From Bugula neritina (taxonomy: Eukaryota > Bryozoa > Gymnolaemata > Cheilostomatida > Bugulidae), in assembly GCA_964035545.1 (NCBI GenBank), contig OZ037765.1:27416504-27480503 (forward strand): 64,000 nt of DNA. The letters are read 5' to 3'. Below, piece after piece: positions 30,004 through 45,000 of this stretch. Both the position numbers and the translations under genes were made by a program. Under the pieces are notes generated by a model. The model was not told the origin of the DNA. It searched no databases and was given only the letters and a program-made list of their open reading frames with translations. The first letter of the stretch is position 1. Each line of letters opens with the position of its first letter.

Positions 30004-33000
30004 ATGATGAATCCCTCAGATGCGGTAAGCATTTCTTAATGACTAGAATATTTTGGCATTGGAATAACTCATAGTATGTATAATAGATGAACGCAATTGT
30101 AAAATTGTGGATAAAATTAGATAATGCTTGAGATTTTATCACAGGTGCTTCGTGGTGGTTATATTAGCACAAGCTTGGACCCTCCAGCTGCCATGTTCCA
30201 ACGCACAAGTATTCCAATTCCGTAGGTTTACTTTTTACTATTCTTCGTTAAATGTGATACTGAATAGAAATTCTACCTATTAGAGTTTTGAATAGCAAGC
30301 AATGTCTAACACAAAGTGCATTGATAATTTAGTTGTTAATTGCTTTCAACAGTGAATTTAATTTAATTTACTAAATGAATTTTCAGTTGATGTTGTTGTT
30401 TCATGTAATTATTATTCACAAAAATATTTATCCTATGTTTAGAGGGAATGAAATTGTAAAGTGAAATTGTAAAGAAGCATTTCCGCTAAAGTATTTCATA
30501 AAAAACTATTTATCTACAAATGGTTCTAATACAACATTTTGCTCTGTGTTTGTTTTGCATTGTGTGAAGCTAATTTCATAGGTGAACAGCTGCTGGGAAT
30601 TTTGGGTATGAATCAATTTTAGCCATAATTTTAAAATAAATTTGTTATAATTTTGCTAAAACATCACTTTACTACAATTTGGTACAATAAAAAAAGTTTT
30701 GTCACATAACTTTTTAAGTGGTTACTGTCTTCAAAATATTTACAGCAGAAATGATAATTGAGATCTAATATCGACTTATAGTTAGCAATTTACTGGAATT
30801 AGTTTAACTTTAATATTAAGTGGTTGTATTTCTTGACAGTGATCTGATAGATGATTGAGTGAATATAATTAAGTGTTTGTTGATTTTTTGCACATCTATA
30901 CATAAAATATAATGATTATGCAATGTATTGAAGCAGAAAAAAAATGTGTGGCTTGTCTATAATATGTATTATTGAGGTTAATAACATCTTTAAAGTATCC
31001 TAACTATTACAGATTTATTAGGTGAACACCTTCATAAAAAATACTATGTATCACCAAATAAATAATAGAAAAAAATTGAGATTTGCAGTAATATAAGTTT
31101 CAAGGTCTTCAATTGAGGTAAGTAAGGCAAAACTTTGTGACTGAAGATAAATAAGGGAAACATTATAAATAAGAGCTACACCAGAAAAAACAAAGAGACA
31201 TAAAAAAGTGCATGAAAAAAATATGTATTGCATAAGAAGTAAAGAAAAAAATTGTTAATGAACACACAACGCATATCAGTTTTTCTTACAAGCACTTAGT
31301 GATTAATTAGCCCAATGCACCAGAATAAAATGCGGCAGTGATGTAATGAGTCGGAGTTGAGGTAGTAACAAGATGTTAAATAAGTCTCTCACTTGGTATT
31401 TTAGATTCACAGGGACGGTGACTCACCTGCGGGTGTGCAGTGGTTTTCTGATATATGTGATGGTAAATAGGGAAATGAAGGTTATACGGAGAGCAAACAT
31501 GGCAAGTAAAACAGATGAAAAAGATGGTAGGTCATTTACTGGTTTACAAGGATATCTGGTGTAAAAGCTTAAGCATTTTGTTGCATAATAGAAACTAGTT
31601 GAAAACCATTTGAAAATTTCTAATTATGCTGCAGTAAGCTGTAAAATATTGATATTATGAATTTTTAGTTTCATCAATGACTAAATTAAATTGAGCATTA
31701 AAACAGTTTCAAACAAGCAAAACAGTACAACTTAGTAACATAACGTGAAAAACAAAACAATGTTTAAAATGTTGAGACACACTAATACTATAAACAAAAT
31801 AACAATTAAATAGTATAATAGTATAATATAATTCAATGTATATAATTGTCTCACTAACTTATCCTTGGTAACTGCACATATCTATTTATCTAATTATATT
31901 TAGTTTGTTGATGAAGTTGGACGTAGATGGTTTTTGATAGGGCATTTGCATAAAAACTAATGTGGTCATGGATTTCTAAAATTTCTAGCGGTGCAGGTAT
32001 ATGATCGGGGTATAGGTATCCTTCTTTTTTCATATAAAAAGTAGCCTTCTACGCACACATTGGTTTTCCACATTACGGTAATATACTCTACAACTGGCTG
32101 ACAAGTTTCGCCTTCAGTGCCACAGCTATTTCCCTGTTCGTTGCATAAAGAGACAGCTTGAAGAAGATATTTGGGAAATCGTCTATGTTCATAGTTGAAT
32201 GTATAAGCCCTGTATGTAAAAATATAGCATATTAGATATTGTTACACATTATCAAACATATTTCATATTGTGGTATAATTTATGGCATATTACGTTTTCT
32301 GGTATAATTGTATTGAAATACTTGAATCTAGTAATATTGTATATTGTATTATTAAACTTAAACATTAGTATCATTCAGCTCCATCAGTTATCATGTAAAA
32401 CTCCTTCAGAATGTCACTCAGCGAAAGCTGGGGAAAGTTGAATACTAGGATATTTATTTTAAACAAAAATTCAGATAGTTTCACAACCTAAAATCCACTT
32501 TACAATACTTGTTATAATTTTTATTTAGATAAAGTTGTTGAGTAATGTTTTTTTTCAAATAACTGTTAATACTTTATATTCCATGCATTGCGGTTAACAA
32601 AAAGAACTTTTCAGCCAGCTTCTGCTGTCGCTAGTTTAGAACAAGACTATGACGTGGTGCCATTCAACAAGAAAATCAACTTATATGCATATTCTTCAAA
32701 GTTCTTTTGAAATTTAATAATAAATATTAAATATATAAAAGGGCTATCAAGATTTTATAAGTAGTAAAGACATCGTGGCCACTGACTGCATAATATGTAT
32801 GTGTTAGTACTCAATTTCACTTACCATGGGCATGTTGACCTTTCATTGATATCTCCAGACCTATTTCTTGCTTCGCACTGAAATTCAGACACAATTGTTG
32901 TGTTGAACTGTTGAGGGTGCCTTTCCTCCAAACTTGCTTTGTCCTCAGCATCTAGCACAGTCAAGTCTGTGGGTATTTAAAAAAAATTAATTAATTTTTG

Positions 33001-36000
33001 GTTGCATTTTTTATACATTCAATAGCTAAACTTGCATACAGAAGAGAGTGTTTGTCAGTTTTTTCTTAAGTTTCACTGCCCCAATTGCTATACATTTTAC
33101 AGTCTGGGTGAAAAGAAGACTAATCATAAAAGTTATAAGTGTTCTTAATTTTTTTAATATGAGCTGCTTGTGGTTACAAGTTTAATTCAGCAACTTTACC
33201 CAACTTTTTCGTAAATTTTTTGTTTTATGAAATGCAAAAGCTGATTCGCAAAAAAGGCTGTGGATATATTTGGCCAAGTAGCTAATATCACACTTTGTTG
33301 ATGTGTAGGAAAATATGGTGTTTTACATAATACATGCTCAACTATAAGATGATAAATTGTTATAAATCAAACATTTATAATTTGCATGCATTGAAGTCCA
33401 AATACTGCAATCTTATTTCTAAACAATATGCGGAAAAAATTCATCCACTGCATCCCTAAACCAGTCTGGTCTTATGATACAGTGTTCGCTTTACTTTATA
33501 TTGCTAAACTATGTTGTGCAAGTACACCTCCAACCTGCAGGTTTATTAGTTTCAGTGAAAATAAACTACATTTTGTGCAGTTTGTGTAAAATGCATTTAT
33601 GTAAAATATATATTACATTTTTAGGATAAGGTTTAAAAACAACGGCAACAGTACACACGTTTTTAAATTTACTTCACTTTACTCAATTTAAGCAAAAAAT
33701 ATACTGACCTATTATAGATGAGGCAACTCCGGTCATGTCGTGCTTAAATAACAATTTTAATAATTGCTGATCTGTTAGCTTCTTACAGTGCCCATATGCT
33801 TCCACAATGCATAAAAAGGCGAATAAAACACCCACTAAGTATCTTCTCATTCTGCTTATGTTTGTTGAAAAGTTAAGTTGACCACAAATGTTTGAGAAAT
33901 TATCCGTGTGCCTTTTTATATGCTGCACAATTTGCTCTTATATAATGGGTCTAATTTATAAATACGTACCCACCCAGAAGTATTTTCGATTTGCTAAAAT
34001 TTGCTATGTAATATTATTATTATTGGCTTAAATTTGTTTGTCTGCAAGAAGTACTTTGAATGTGAAATGCTAATAGAGGAATTTGTGGTTCCCCATTCTT
34101 GATTCTTTTGTATTTTTGTATAGGGTTCTTGGAGTTAAAGCTCAATTCTACGCAGGAAAGTTTTAATACGTAGTAACTACGCCCTTATTGCTATAAAGAG
34201 TTAAATAGTTCCTGCTTGGTAGAAACTCTGTTTAAATGAATGATGTCAATTTAAAGTTATAACGTATTGTTTATGTTTAAAGTCTCCACCTATAATCATA
34301 ATGAAAACCCCTCGTGACAAGAGCTTTTAATTGAGCTATGGGCTCTGCCTCTCACTTAACTGTGGCTGTAATTAGTAAATATTCTCATCACTAATTGCCA
34401 GAACTCAACCCATTAGCTGTGTCTTACTAGCCACTATAGTGCAGCTCTCATTGCTAGACCACTGCCGCTCCCTCAACTATGTATTATATGTTCTACATAA
34501 CTATGCTGTGATGGTATAATTTGTCTTGAGGTTCATTCTGATATTGAAAAGCACTCAAATAATGTCAAATCTGTGAATAAAATTAGAAAATAAATAAAAA
34601 ATGTGTCATAAATGCAATTAACAGTTACCTGAGTAGATACATTCTTTACTTAGCAAAGTTTTTAATCACTTTTCTAACAGCAATAATTATTGGATTATGA
34701 TTTTATAGCTGCTTTTTATTTTTATTTATTGTGTTTCAAACTTTTCACTTGAAATAAGGTTTTTTTTTAATAAAATGCACTGGTTAGTCTAATTGCTCTG
34801 ACTGCATACAACGTCTTCTTTATAAAAATATGTTCTCTCGTGTTGTTTCTCTCAGAATAAATTGATTTATGTTTGCAGATATAGAGTTTAGGGATGACGA
34901 TGTTGAGAATATCTACATGGATCCCACTGGTGATCATGTGATTATTTCCATGGCTTCAGAAAGTAATTACTATCTTCACCGCCTGTCAAAGTCACTAAAA
35001 ATACTTTCCAAGTTCTCTGTAAGTTGCAATGGGCAATGGCTTATATACTTATTCACTGGCACCTTGCCAGATATATTACACACTCTTAGCCATAGATGAT
35101 TGTACTGACCGTGTAGGTGTTGGGTTGTAGGGGCATATAATATCAGCCGTGGCTTGGAATGATGAGTGTGCCCTGAGATACACTGGCCCATTGCTAGTCG
35201 GCACAAAGAAAGGTAAGTTTGAACCAACTTTTCTTATTGATGGATCAGGAAGTTGTAGTCTGAGTGGATAGGTTGGTAGGTTTGCATCATGATTACATGC
35301 AACTGCTTTCAGTGAGAAATAACCCGTATTGTTTTTTGTATTCTATGATGTGTAATTTTCAGCTAGTCAGTAACTGGGCTATAAACTACTTGTACTTTGC
35401 CTTCTTCTGTAAATGTGCACAATATATGTCTCTCTGTATGTATGTTGATGTTTCACAGGACTTGTTTTTGAGACTTCCTTAGTTGCCAGTGAAGAAGGCA
35501 AGTTTAGAATTGCAAGTTCTGCTGCCGAGCAGTATGCTAAGCAGGTCAGCTCTATAAAGAATACATAATATCATTCATTCTATAAATAATATATAATCTC
35601 ATTCATTCTATAAATAATATATAATCTCATTCATTCTATAAATAATATATAATATCATTCATTCTATAAATAATATATAATCTAATTCATTCTATAAATA
35701 ATATATTTAATCTAATTCATTCTAGTATAACTGTTAGTGCCAGAGTTTGTAGTTGTGTGTTGTACTGTAGTTGTGTGTTGTATTGTAGTTGTACGATATT
35801 GGAGATTTCACTGTTTCTGGTCTGGCATATGGCAGAGTAACCACTGGACAGCAGAAAAGACGTCTTCAATCTCACAACATATTTATTCTTCTTGTCACCT
35901 CTGGGTATGGAAGACATCTATCACCTTATCTTTTCACTAGACAGAAACTGGGTAGTCACTAGACAGATGTATTACGCAGCTTGGTGCTACCAATCAGTTA

Positions 36001-39000
36001 TTTTTCAAGGAAAAGTTATAACAGTTTATGGTGCTTGCTACAGTTGCTTTATAAATTGCATAATCTATATTGAATAAGTTTTTTTTTATTGCGAGATATT
36101 TGTACAGACAAAAAGGATGTAATGAATGTTACAAATTGTTATAGAAAGCACCCAGTTTGGTCATCTTACGTAAAATAAAAACGAAGTCCAACTGTTATAT
36201 TTATTATACTAAATAGAGCTTTACTCAAGTTGATGCTGCACATTAATATCTGTTGAATTACATTTCTTTTATACAGATTTTTATGTTGACCTTTTAATAT
36301 AGCGAATAGTAGCCAGATTTTAACTTATACGTTATTTTGTAATATTCTTGAGCTGTTCAAATAACTAGGAAGTTTAGTTTGAATGCAACTATTTCTCACA
36401 GCTGTATTACATGACGCAACATGTATGGTTTCAGGAGGCTGTATCAGTTTTTTGGCACTGTTGGTAGCACTTTGGAAGGGCATAGCGTCTTCCAGTCAAT
36501 ATTTGAGGCCTACAAAGATATACAAGGTATGGTAGGCCTGGTCAGAGAGTACAATTAAACTGCATTACTTTCCATTTCATTGGTAAATTTTTGCCCTTTG
36601 TGATTCATTCAAGAATTTATTTGCTTAAATGTACTTCCTGGCTTTAATTTCATTTCTTTACAAAGTTACACGAAGTCTTTTATTAAAGTAATGCCAAGTA
36701 TTCACTTATCATTTTGCAATATTTGCACATTTTCCCAATTTCAGTTTACTTTATCTTCCCTTTTAGATTATGTAACAAATTTGTTGACACCAATAACTAC
36801 CAATAATCTTAAGATTGGATAAGCTATCATTCTAATTGACTCAGGTGTTCAATGTTTTTTTTATTTATATTTGTTTTTCAGCTCCCAACATATGCGTTCT
36901 ATAAGTTGTTGTAATAAATGCTAATTATAATTAATTATAATGTGTTGATATTTATAAGAAAAATGACAGTGGTAGCTCTATTGATATTCTTTCTACAAAA
37001 CAATGACTATTAGTTTGAAATTGCAATGCTAAGGCATTCTGTTTGTAGAAGTAAAATATGTGGATTTACCTGCTAACAATTCCATCAGTCAGCTGTTAAC
37101 GTACAGGAAGTCTTTAGATCAGCCAGTTCTATCGTTTGCGTGGATGGCAAGTCCCGGCATATACTGCGGCAACATTGATAATACAGTGAGATCTGGAGAT
37201 GACAGTGTTATCCTCAACCACAAGCTTATCGAGTATCAACAAGACGGGTCCAACTCCTCCCTTACAACCACGTCTCTTTTACCCAACAGCATAGCCATGA
37301 CCGAGTTTCACCTTCTCGTGCTTTCTGAGAACAGGTAACCTTACCTGTTTAAACTCAAGTCGTTATAATGTCTGTTAATTTTTAGTACAGGGTTGTTTCT
37401 CGCCGTTGTTCACCATATCCATTTTAGTCCTTTTGGGTAAAGGGCTGTGGTTTAGTATATTATTTTCTCTTTGATTAAAGCTTAAGAAAGTTACAAAAGT
37501 GTTTTTCGGTAGCTTTAAATAGTTGAAAAGAGCATACAGCCTGGAAATGTAAGGAGTCTCTTCATTTACTTGCAGGTACTAAGACTAGCGGAATTTATTA
37601 TGGTAAATTGTATTGGGGTCATCTTACCTAATTTAGTACACAGCGGAAATCTCCAGTTTTTAGCTATTTTTTACAATTTAGCTGCTAATGAACATGGGTT
37701 TTTGCCTAAAACTAGTAAAATATTAATAAATACACCTAAATAATTAATGTCCTTCTTGATTTTGCTTGATTTCCCATGTTTTTTCTTTTTTATTTAGTTA
37801 ATTTGGATTGCGGACCGTTACGAAAAAAACCGTAACGATCCGCACTCAAAAGTAGCGGAATAATTAGGAAAAAACATGGGAAAGCAAGCAAAATTGAAAA
37901 GAACCTTGATTATTTAGGTGTATTTATTAATATTTTACTAGTTTTAGGCAAAAACCCATGTTCATTCGCAGCTAAATTGTAAAAACTAGCTAAAAACTGG
38001 ATATTTCCACTGTGTACTAAATTAGGTAAAATGACCCATTGAATATTGTCAAATTCAGGTTTGATGTAATTCGTTGAATATGCATATATCATATCTTTTT
38101 ATTATATTACTTTACTGTTGGATTATTTAGAAGCTTCTGATGTGTATTCTCTTACTGGTTTATTACACATTTATAGTATGCTTTCTACATGGTGTATGGT
38201 TTATGATTTTACAGACTTAGAGTTATCTGCACATTGAATGAGCAGCAAGTTTGGGAAGATGTGTTTGACAGCAGAGACCAGGTGAAAAACATCTGGAGAG
38301 ATCCTGTTAAAGGTTATATTTGGATCAACGCCAAGAAAGGGGTTTATAGATACAAAGTAGTGCAAGAATCAAGGTATGCGACAATAAAACTGTAGACAAT
38401 AAGAGTGGGCAATGAGCAAATGTGACCCAGTGCAATATCCTTGTTCATTCAATGCAATTTTATTTCAAAACCAATTGGTTTGATTAATCGATTTTTCTAA
38501 ATGAGTTGGCTTACATTTATTCTTAACTTTTTCAAAGTCTGCACCATACGGAACCTTGTCTCTGTAATTCCAATACAGTTTTGTATTGAGTAAATATTGA
38601 AACTTGTGAATTGCTGAGTATTGATTTTAGGTGTGGCCTAAATTATTGTTGTAGAAATTTTTTCAGATAATTAATAATTTTTTATGATTAGTTTTTTATG
38701 ATAATATATAATCTGTAATAAATTTAATGTTTCATGGTCTAAATATCTGCATTTATTCAGAAACATCTGGAAGATACTGTTGGATATGAAAGAGTATGAT
38801 AAAGCCAGGTTTCACTGTGGCCAAGACCAGGAAAAGTTAGACATAGTTAACAGACAGCAGGCAAACAGTCTGTTTGAAGCAGGAAAGTAAGTGCAGCACA
38901 TTGTTCACATTGTACTCATTGGTGCCAGCCTGCACTGGGCGATTGTGTAAGCTAAGGGTAGTGAATAGTTTACCAACTTCCTACCAGTTCATCCTAGTCA

Positions 39001-42000
39001 TGACTTCGCAAGCAATGCTGCTAACGCTTTAATGATTTGGTGTTATGATATGATATGTTGCATAGCTATATTTCATGATATACATATGTGAGTTACTGAG
39101 TGAGTTCATTACCAAACTTTCTAATTGACAAAAAATGGGTAGTTTTGTAGACCAAAATATTTATTTAGGAAATAATTTAGTTCAGTTATCTATTTTTATA
39201 TAACTAATTTATAAAACTTAGGTTTACAAAGACACAATTTGTTTAAAAGTTTACTTTAAGCTGCATGAATCATTTTTGTGGCGAACAGTTTCAAACTGGG
39301 GGAGATATAAATTTTATGATATTGTTGTTGGGCTGTTTGAAATGGGCAGTCATTGTACTTTTATTGCCATTTCAACTTAAGCTTGATTTTTAACAACTCT
39401 TCCAAAACACTAGTTATGAGGGTAAAATGAATTTTAGTATAACTGTTTTTAGTACTCTGTTTGAATGTTTTCTCAGGTATGAAAAAAGTGCTCAATACTA
39501 CGCACAGACAAGAATGTCTTTTGAAGAAATCACACTGAAGTTTATTGAAGCTAATAAGGAAGTGGCTTTGAGAGGCTATTTGGAGAAAAAGCTGGACAAT
39601 TATAGGCCTGAGGAGGTAAAGTATAGTTTTCTAACATTTGTTGTTGAAATGTTGACAGCAAAGAAATTCCATAAAAAAGTAGTATAAGCTTGAAAGCAGA
39701 ATTTGCAAATGCTTTAAAAAATAAATCTTCAGAAATTAATAATATTTTGATGCACTTGTAGTGCAATGTTAGATAGAATTTGAAGACAAAGATAAGCATA
39801 TACGTAATGTATTTAAAAATAGAAAATTTCAGGTTTTGCACAAAAATGCAAACAAAATTTAGTTTATATTTTAACAATTTATATTCTGTTGGTAAAATTT
39901 GTAATAGCTTATAATGCATTATCTGTATTGTATAGTATTATATATAGTGTAATATTATGTATTGTATGTATTGTATGGTATTATATATAGTGTAGTATTA
40001 TGTATTGTATGGGATTATATATAGTGTAATATTATGTATTGTATGGTTTTATATATAGTGTAGTATTATGTATTGTATGGTATTATATATAGTGTAATAT
40101 TATGTATTGTATGTATTGTATGGTATTATATATAGTGTAGTATTATGTATTGTATGGGATTATATATAGTGTAATATTATGTATTGTATGGGATTATATA
40201 TAGTGTAATATTATGTATTGTATGGGATTATATATAGTGTAGTATTATGTATTGTATGGGATTATATATAGTGTAATATTATGTATTGTATGGTATTATA
40301 TGCCATGTATTGTGTGTTATTGAAGAATAAAGTCCAAGCTATTATGTTGGTCACATGGCTGGTTGAAATTTGGCTGAATCAGCTGGGTAAGCTGAGTGAC
40401 CAAATGGACTCTGATGGTAGCAACAAATATGAACAGGAAAGAGAGATCTTGCAAGAAGAGTTTAGACTTTTTCTTGCCAAAGGAAATATTCGGGTATGTA
40501 TCTTGGCAACTATTGGTTATCTTCTGTAGTCTGGTATTTTGCATACATTATTATAGTGCAACAATATATTATATATATACAAGCTATAGCTATCAAGTAC
40601 TAATTTTGTTACTATGAGCTCTGGTCAGTTCATACAATTCAGGTATGCAAGAAGTAGTATGTTGAAGCATGGTTGTCACCGTACATTATATTTTATACAT
40701 ACATAGTATATGTTATCTGCATATATTGTATACCGTTCACATATTTTATATGTTGTTATATGCATACAATAATATTTGCTATTTTAGTCAGTTTTGAATG
40801 AGAACAAGTCGATAATATATGATCTAATAGCATCGCATGGTGATGTAAAGGATTTGGTATTCTTTGCTGAATTGATGAAAGACTATGAGAAGGTTATCAG
40901 TCATCAATTACAGAATCATGAGTTCGAGAAAGCGCTGGAGCAGCTGGAAAGAGTGGTGAGCTTGTTTCATATCAACTCATAATTGTGAGTTTTTTCCTCA
41001 AGGTACTAATTGATTTATTTTTATAAAATACTTTTGTATGAATGAATGAAACAAAACATGTGTACATGTCTCTAGAGAACACATTTACAAGGTTATGCTT
41101 GGCTCAAAGATTGATGTGAACATCACTAATCATTACACAATGCTAAGTGAAGCAAATTTGTAAATTGGAAACATTTTACTGTGTATTTTTAAAAACAATT
41201 GTGTAATACCAAGAGTATGTTATATCAGCATTATTTTAGTTTTATTTAAACTTGATTGCTATCTTACATAGTAAATGGGCAGCTTAACTTCAAAAATGCC
41301 CGACTTTGTTACTTGATCAAATTTAAGCAGGTTGGAATTTGATTATATTTTTTCATTATTCTACTTGAGTAAAATTTCCATAATGTGTTATTCATGTTAC
41401 ATTACTAAACCCAACTGACTGGTGAACTAGTGTTTTACTCACTGTAGGGTGACGCTAGACTGGTGTACAAGTTTTCTCCCCTGTTGATGCAGCATGTGCC
41501 CAGTGCTACTGTAGATCTGTGGCAGACGTTGTCTCCTTACCATAACCCCAGAAGTCCCCCTCTAGACCCCAAGAAACTCATCCCTTCTTTAGTACAGTAC
41601 GATGTGAGGACGTTGCAGAGTGGGCAGGTAACTTCTACTACTAGTTATGATGACTATCACAATCATCTACAATCATAGTATGCATCAGTTTATTACTAGA
41701 ATAAATAGTTTACCAATTACATTCTGTGTACTGCAGCGTGTAGGGTAGAGTAATGTAGTGCAGTGTGTGTAGGATAGTGTGTGTAGTGTGGTGCAGTGTG
41801 GTGCAGTGTGTTGCAATGTAGTGTGTGGTGCAGTGTAGTGTAGTATAGTGTGGTGCAGTGTAGTGCAGTGTAGTGTAATGTAGTGCAGTGTAGTGCAATG
41901 TAGTGTAGTGCAGTGCAGTGTAGTGTAGCGTAGTGTGTAGTAACAGACAGGATAAGATTAGATATATCATGTGCTCGTTTATTATTTTAGTCAGCCTTCT

Positions 42001-45000
42001 CTCACCTAGCTCTTTGACCTTATTATATAGTCTGTTTATAATTGCAACAAAATATTTTTAGTTCCTTCTCCTCTAATGTACATGTAGTTTGCTGACAAAA
42101 AACCTTTCAATTTATTGTGCTGACAAAATAACTCCAGTAAAGTAGCCATTTAAAACAAAATACTATTTTTGTTGCTAAATTGGAAGTTATCTGTTCCTAG
42201 AGTATTTTCGTGACTTGTTTCTTTTACTGTTTATCATGCATGTGTGCATTGCTTTAGAATTGGATTTTGATTACCATTTGATGGTGTATTTTAGGTTATA
42301 TTATTTCTGTAGACTCATGATGCTATAAGATTCCTTGAATATTGCATTCGTACACTCAAGAACAAGGATCAGACTATTCACAATTACCTCATCTCACTGT
42401 ACGCTGACTTTGACCCCGAGAAGTTATTAAAGTATCTCAGAGTTCAAGGACAGGTGTGTATAGTCACTTGTACTGTACTTATCTCTATTACTGTCGCTAG
42501 TAATACAGGAGTTACTAGTAACCTAGTAACAATGCTTACTATTAACACTTTACATCAATGTCTGGTGTTACTATTGTGGTCACTAATACTGCTGCTACTT
42601 TGTATGTAGAAAAAATAAATTTCAAATAATAGTATTTTTAAAGATTTGCTAGAGTTGTATGTTTGAGACTAAGTTTTCATGTTTGAAAAAATTTCTGCTT
42701 TCAATGATTTAGGAAAAACAGAAAATTTTTATTTTAAATTTTTAGCCTAAAAAGCAGTGAAGATGAAGTTTTCAATCACTTTTAATGCAACACTCATGTG
42801 AGTTTATAGTCGCCATCCCTATGAGAACTGCTGGTTGAAAGGTTTTTTAAGCAGAAATATTTTACTGTTGTGGCAAAGGAGCAAGCATGACTGAATGCCC
42901 ATCCTAACATCACTATTGGCCTTTACTGAGCCACTGACATTGTGTTTACTAAGTCAAGGCTTAGTGCTCTCTTTAAAAAAATAAAAATTGAAAAAAGTAA
43001 TTATTTTTAATGTAATTAAAATAAAGATAAGTTTTTGTAATGAAGAATATGTTATTTATCAATCTTTAGGAGGCAGATGCTGTTAACTATGACTTAAAAT
43101 ATGCCCTTAGACTATGTTCAGAAAAGAATCTTCACAAGGCGTGTATCCACATATATTCTACTATGGGACTTTACAGTGAAGCTGTAAACCTAGCTCTAGA
43201 GGTGAGGCTATTCTTTCCCAGCTCATTTTTTCGCTAAAATAGTGTATTAGTGTCTTATTTGTAACACCTAAAGTAAAATCGCTCAAGAAATTTGGTGTTA
43301 AATTTAGCAAACAGACATGTCTCTGGCACAAGAAAATGCTCAGAAGCCTGAAGAATATGATGAGCGAAAGAAGTTGTGGCTGGATGTAGGTAAGCAGGCT
43401 TCGAACATTGTTTAGTCTCTTCTCTGTACTACTCTACTCACTACTCTATACTACTCTACTCACTACTCTATACTACTCTACTCACTACTTTATACTACTC
43501 TACTCACTACTCTATACTACTCTACTCACTACTCTCTACTACTCTACTCACTACTCTATACTACTCACTCACTACTCTATACTACTCTACTCACTACTCT
43601 ATACTACTCTACTCACTACTCTATACTACTCTACTCACTACTCTATACTACTCTACTCACTACTCTATACTACTCTACTCACTACTCTACTCACTACTCT
43701 ACTCACTACTCTACTCACTACTCTACTCACTACTCTATACTACTCTACTCACTACTCTATACTACTCTATACTACTCTACTCACTCACTACTCTATACTA
43801 CTCTACTCACTACTCTACTCACTACTCTATACTACTCTACTCACTACTCTATACTACTCTACTCACTCACTGTCTCATTGACTTTGGCTAATAATTTCCT
43901 TTCCCTTTAGCCCGCCATGTTGTGGAGAAGCAGAAGAATATTGACAGCGCAATGAAAGTTTTGAAAGACTGTGATCTGCTAAAGATAGAGGATATTTTGC
44001 CATTTTTTCCAGACTTTGTTACTATTGATAAATTTAAGGTTAGTTTTAACATAAGTTTATATGATATATAGAAATACCTGCAACTACCTTCATTGAATTT
44101 GTTTTTAACTTCTAAAAAACTGTACATTATCTTCAAAATATTTTGGCTGTGTTTCTGTTTGCTTGTGTCAGGTTATGCATGTAATATCTGCACAATGCTT
44201 GTTCTTAATCCATCACAATTCAACATTCATCCTGCAGTATTTTGTACTTGGCCTAATGGCTAATTAAGAATACTAACTCAAGCAGTTATCCGAACCATTA
44301 ACAAGTCATCTTTTGGCAAAATCTCTATTGTAACTAATCTTACTTTAAAATTTAGCCATCATCCGGGAAGCTCTGCTTATTGCTATGTTAATTCATTCAC
44401 CACTCAGAATTGTAAACAGTTGATATAGAGAGGTTGCTGAATGCATGAAAACCTCGTCTAATTTGTGTGTCACTGAATAATTAGCAGCTATAAATACATT
44501 GGTAATTCTACCCAGTCTCATTCTGAATACGGTGTTTAATGTAATTAATGTAATGAAGTCAGGTCATTTGTAACCCCACAGAGTGCGTGACACTTTCATT
44601 CACTAATCTTGTTGTCTCATTCGTTCATTATAATGTACAATTCAAACCTAAATTATGGTGTATCCTCCTTAATAAACATAACTATCAGCTATTCCAGCAT
44701 CTACTTGATAAGTGCCCACTAAAACTTCACTCTTGCATATAAGTCAGCATTAATGTTTTTATATAGCTCAGTACTTGGAATTCTAAGCAGTAATTTCTGT
44801 AAATTATATTTCTGGAGTGGTCACGGATAATGGATATTGTTAGCTATGGTTAATTCCTGATTAAATGTTAATTCTATGATAAAGTATTTGCCGGACACTA
44901 ATGGCAGTTGTGAGAAAGTTACTAGTACTACTAATAGCTTATCTGTATCCAGGAGGCCATTACCAAGTCTTTGGCAGAGTATAATGAACACATCAACTCG

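Noticed and set aside
37910-38092. Minus-strand 60-codon frame in a VPS18 intron
   Set aside because: Lies in one arm of the foldback element; its mirror exists in the other arm and it has no coding features.
41710-41970. 86-codon minus-strand frame of Leu-His-Tyr-Thr
   Set aside because: Translation of the TGTAG/TGCAG pentamer array.
43408-43881. 157-codon open frame rich in Leu, Thr and Tyr
   Set aside because: Read through the ACTCT/ACTAC satellite inside a VPS18 intron; no protein logic and a true exon follows at 43911.
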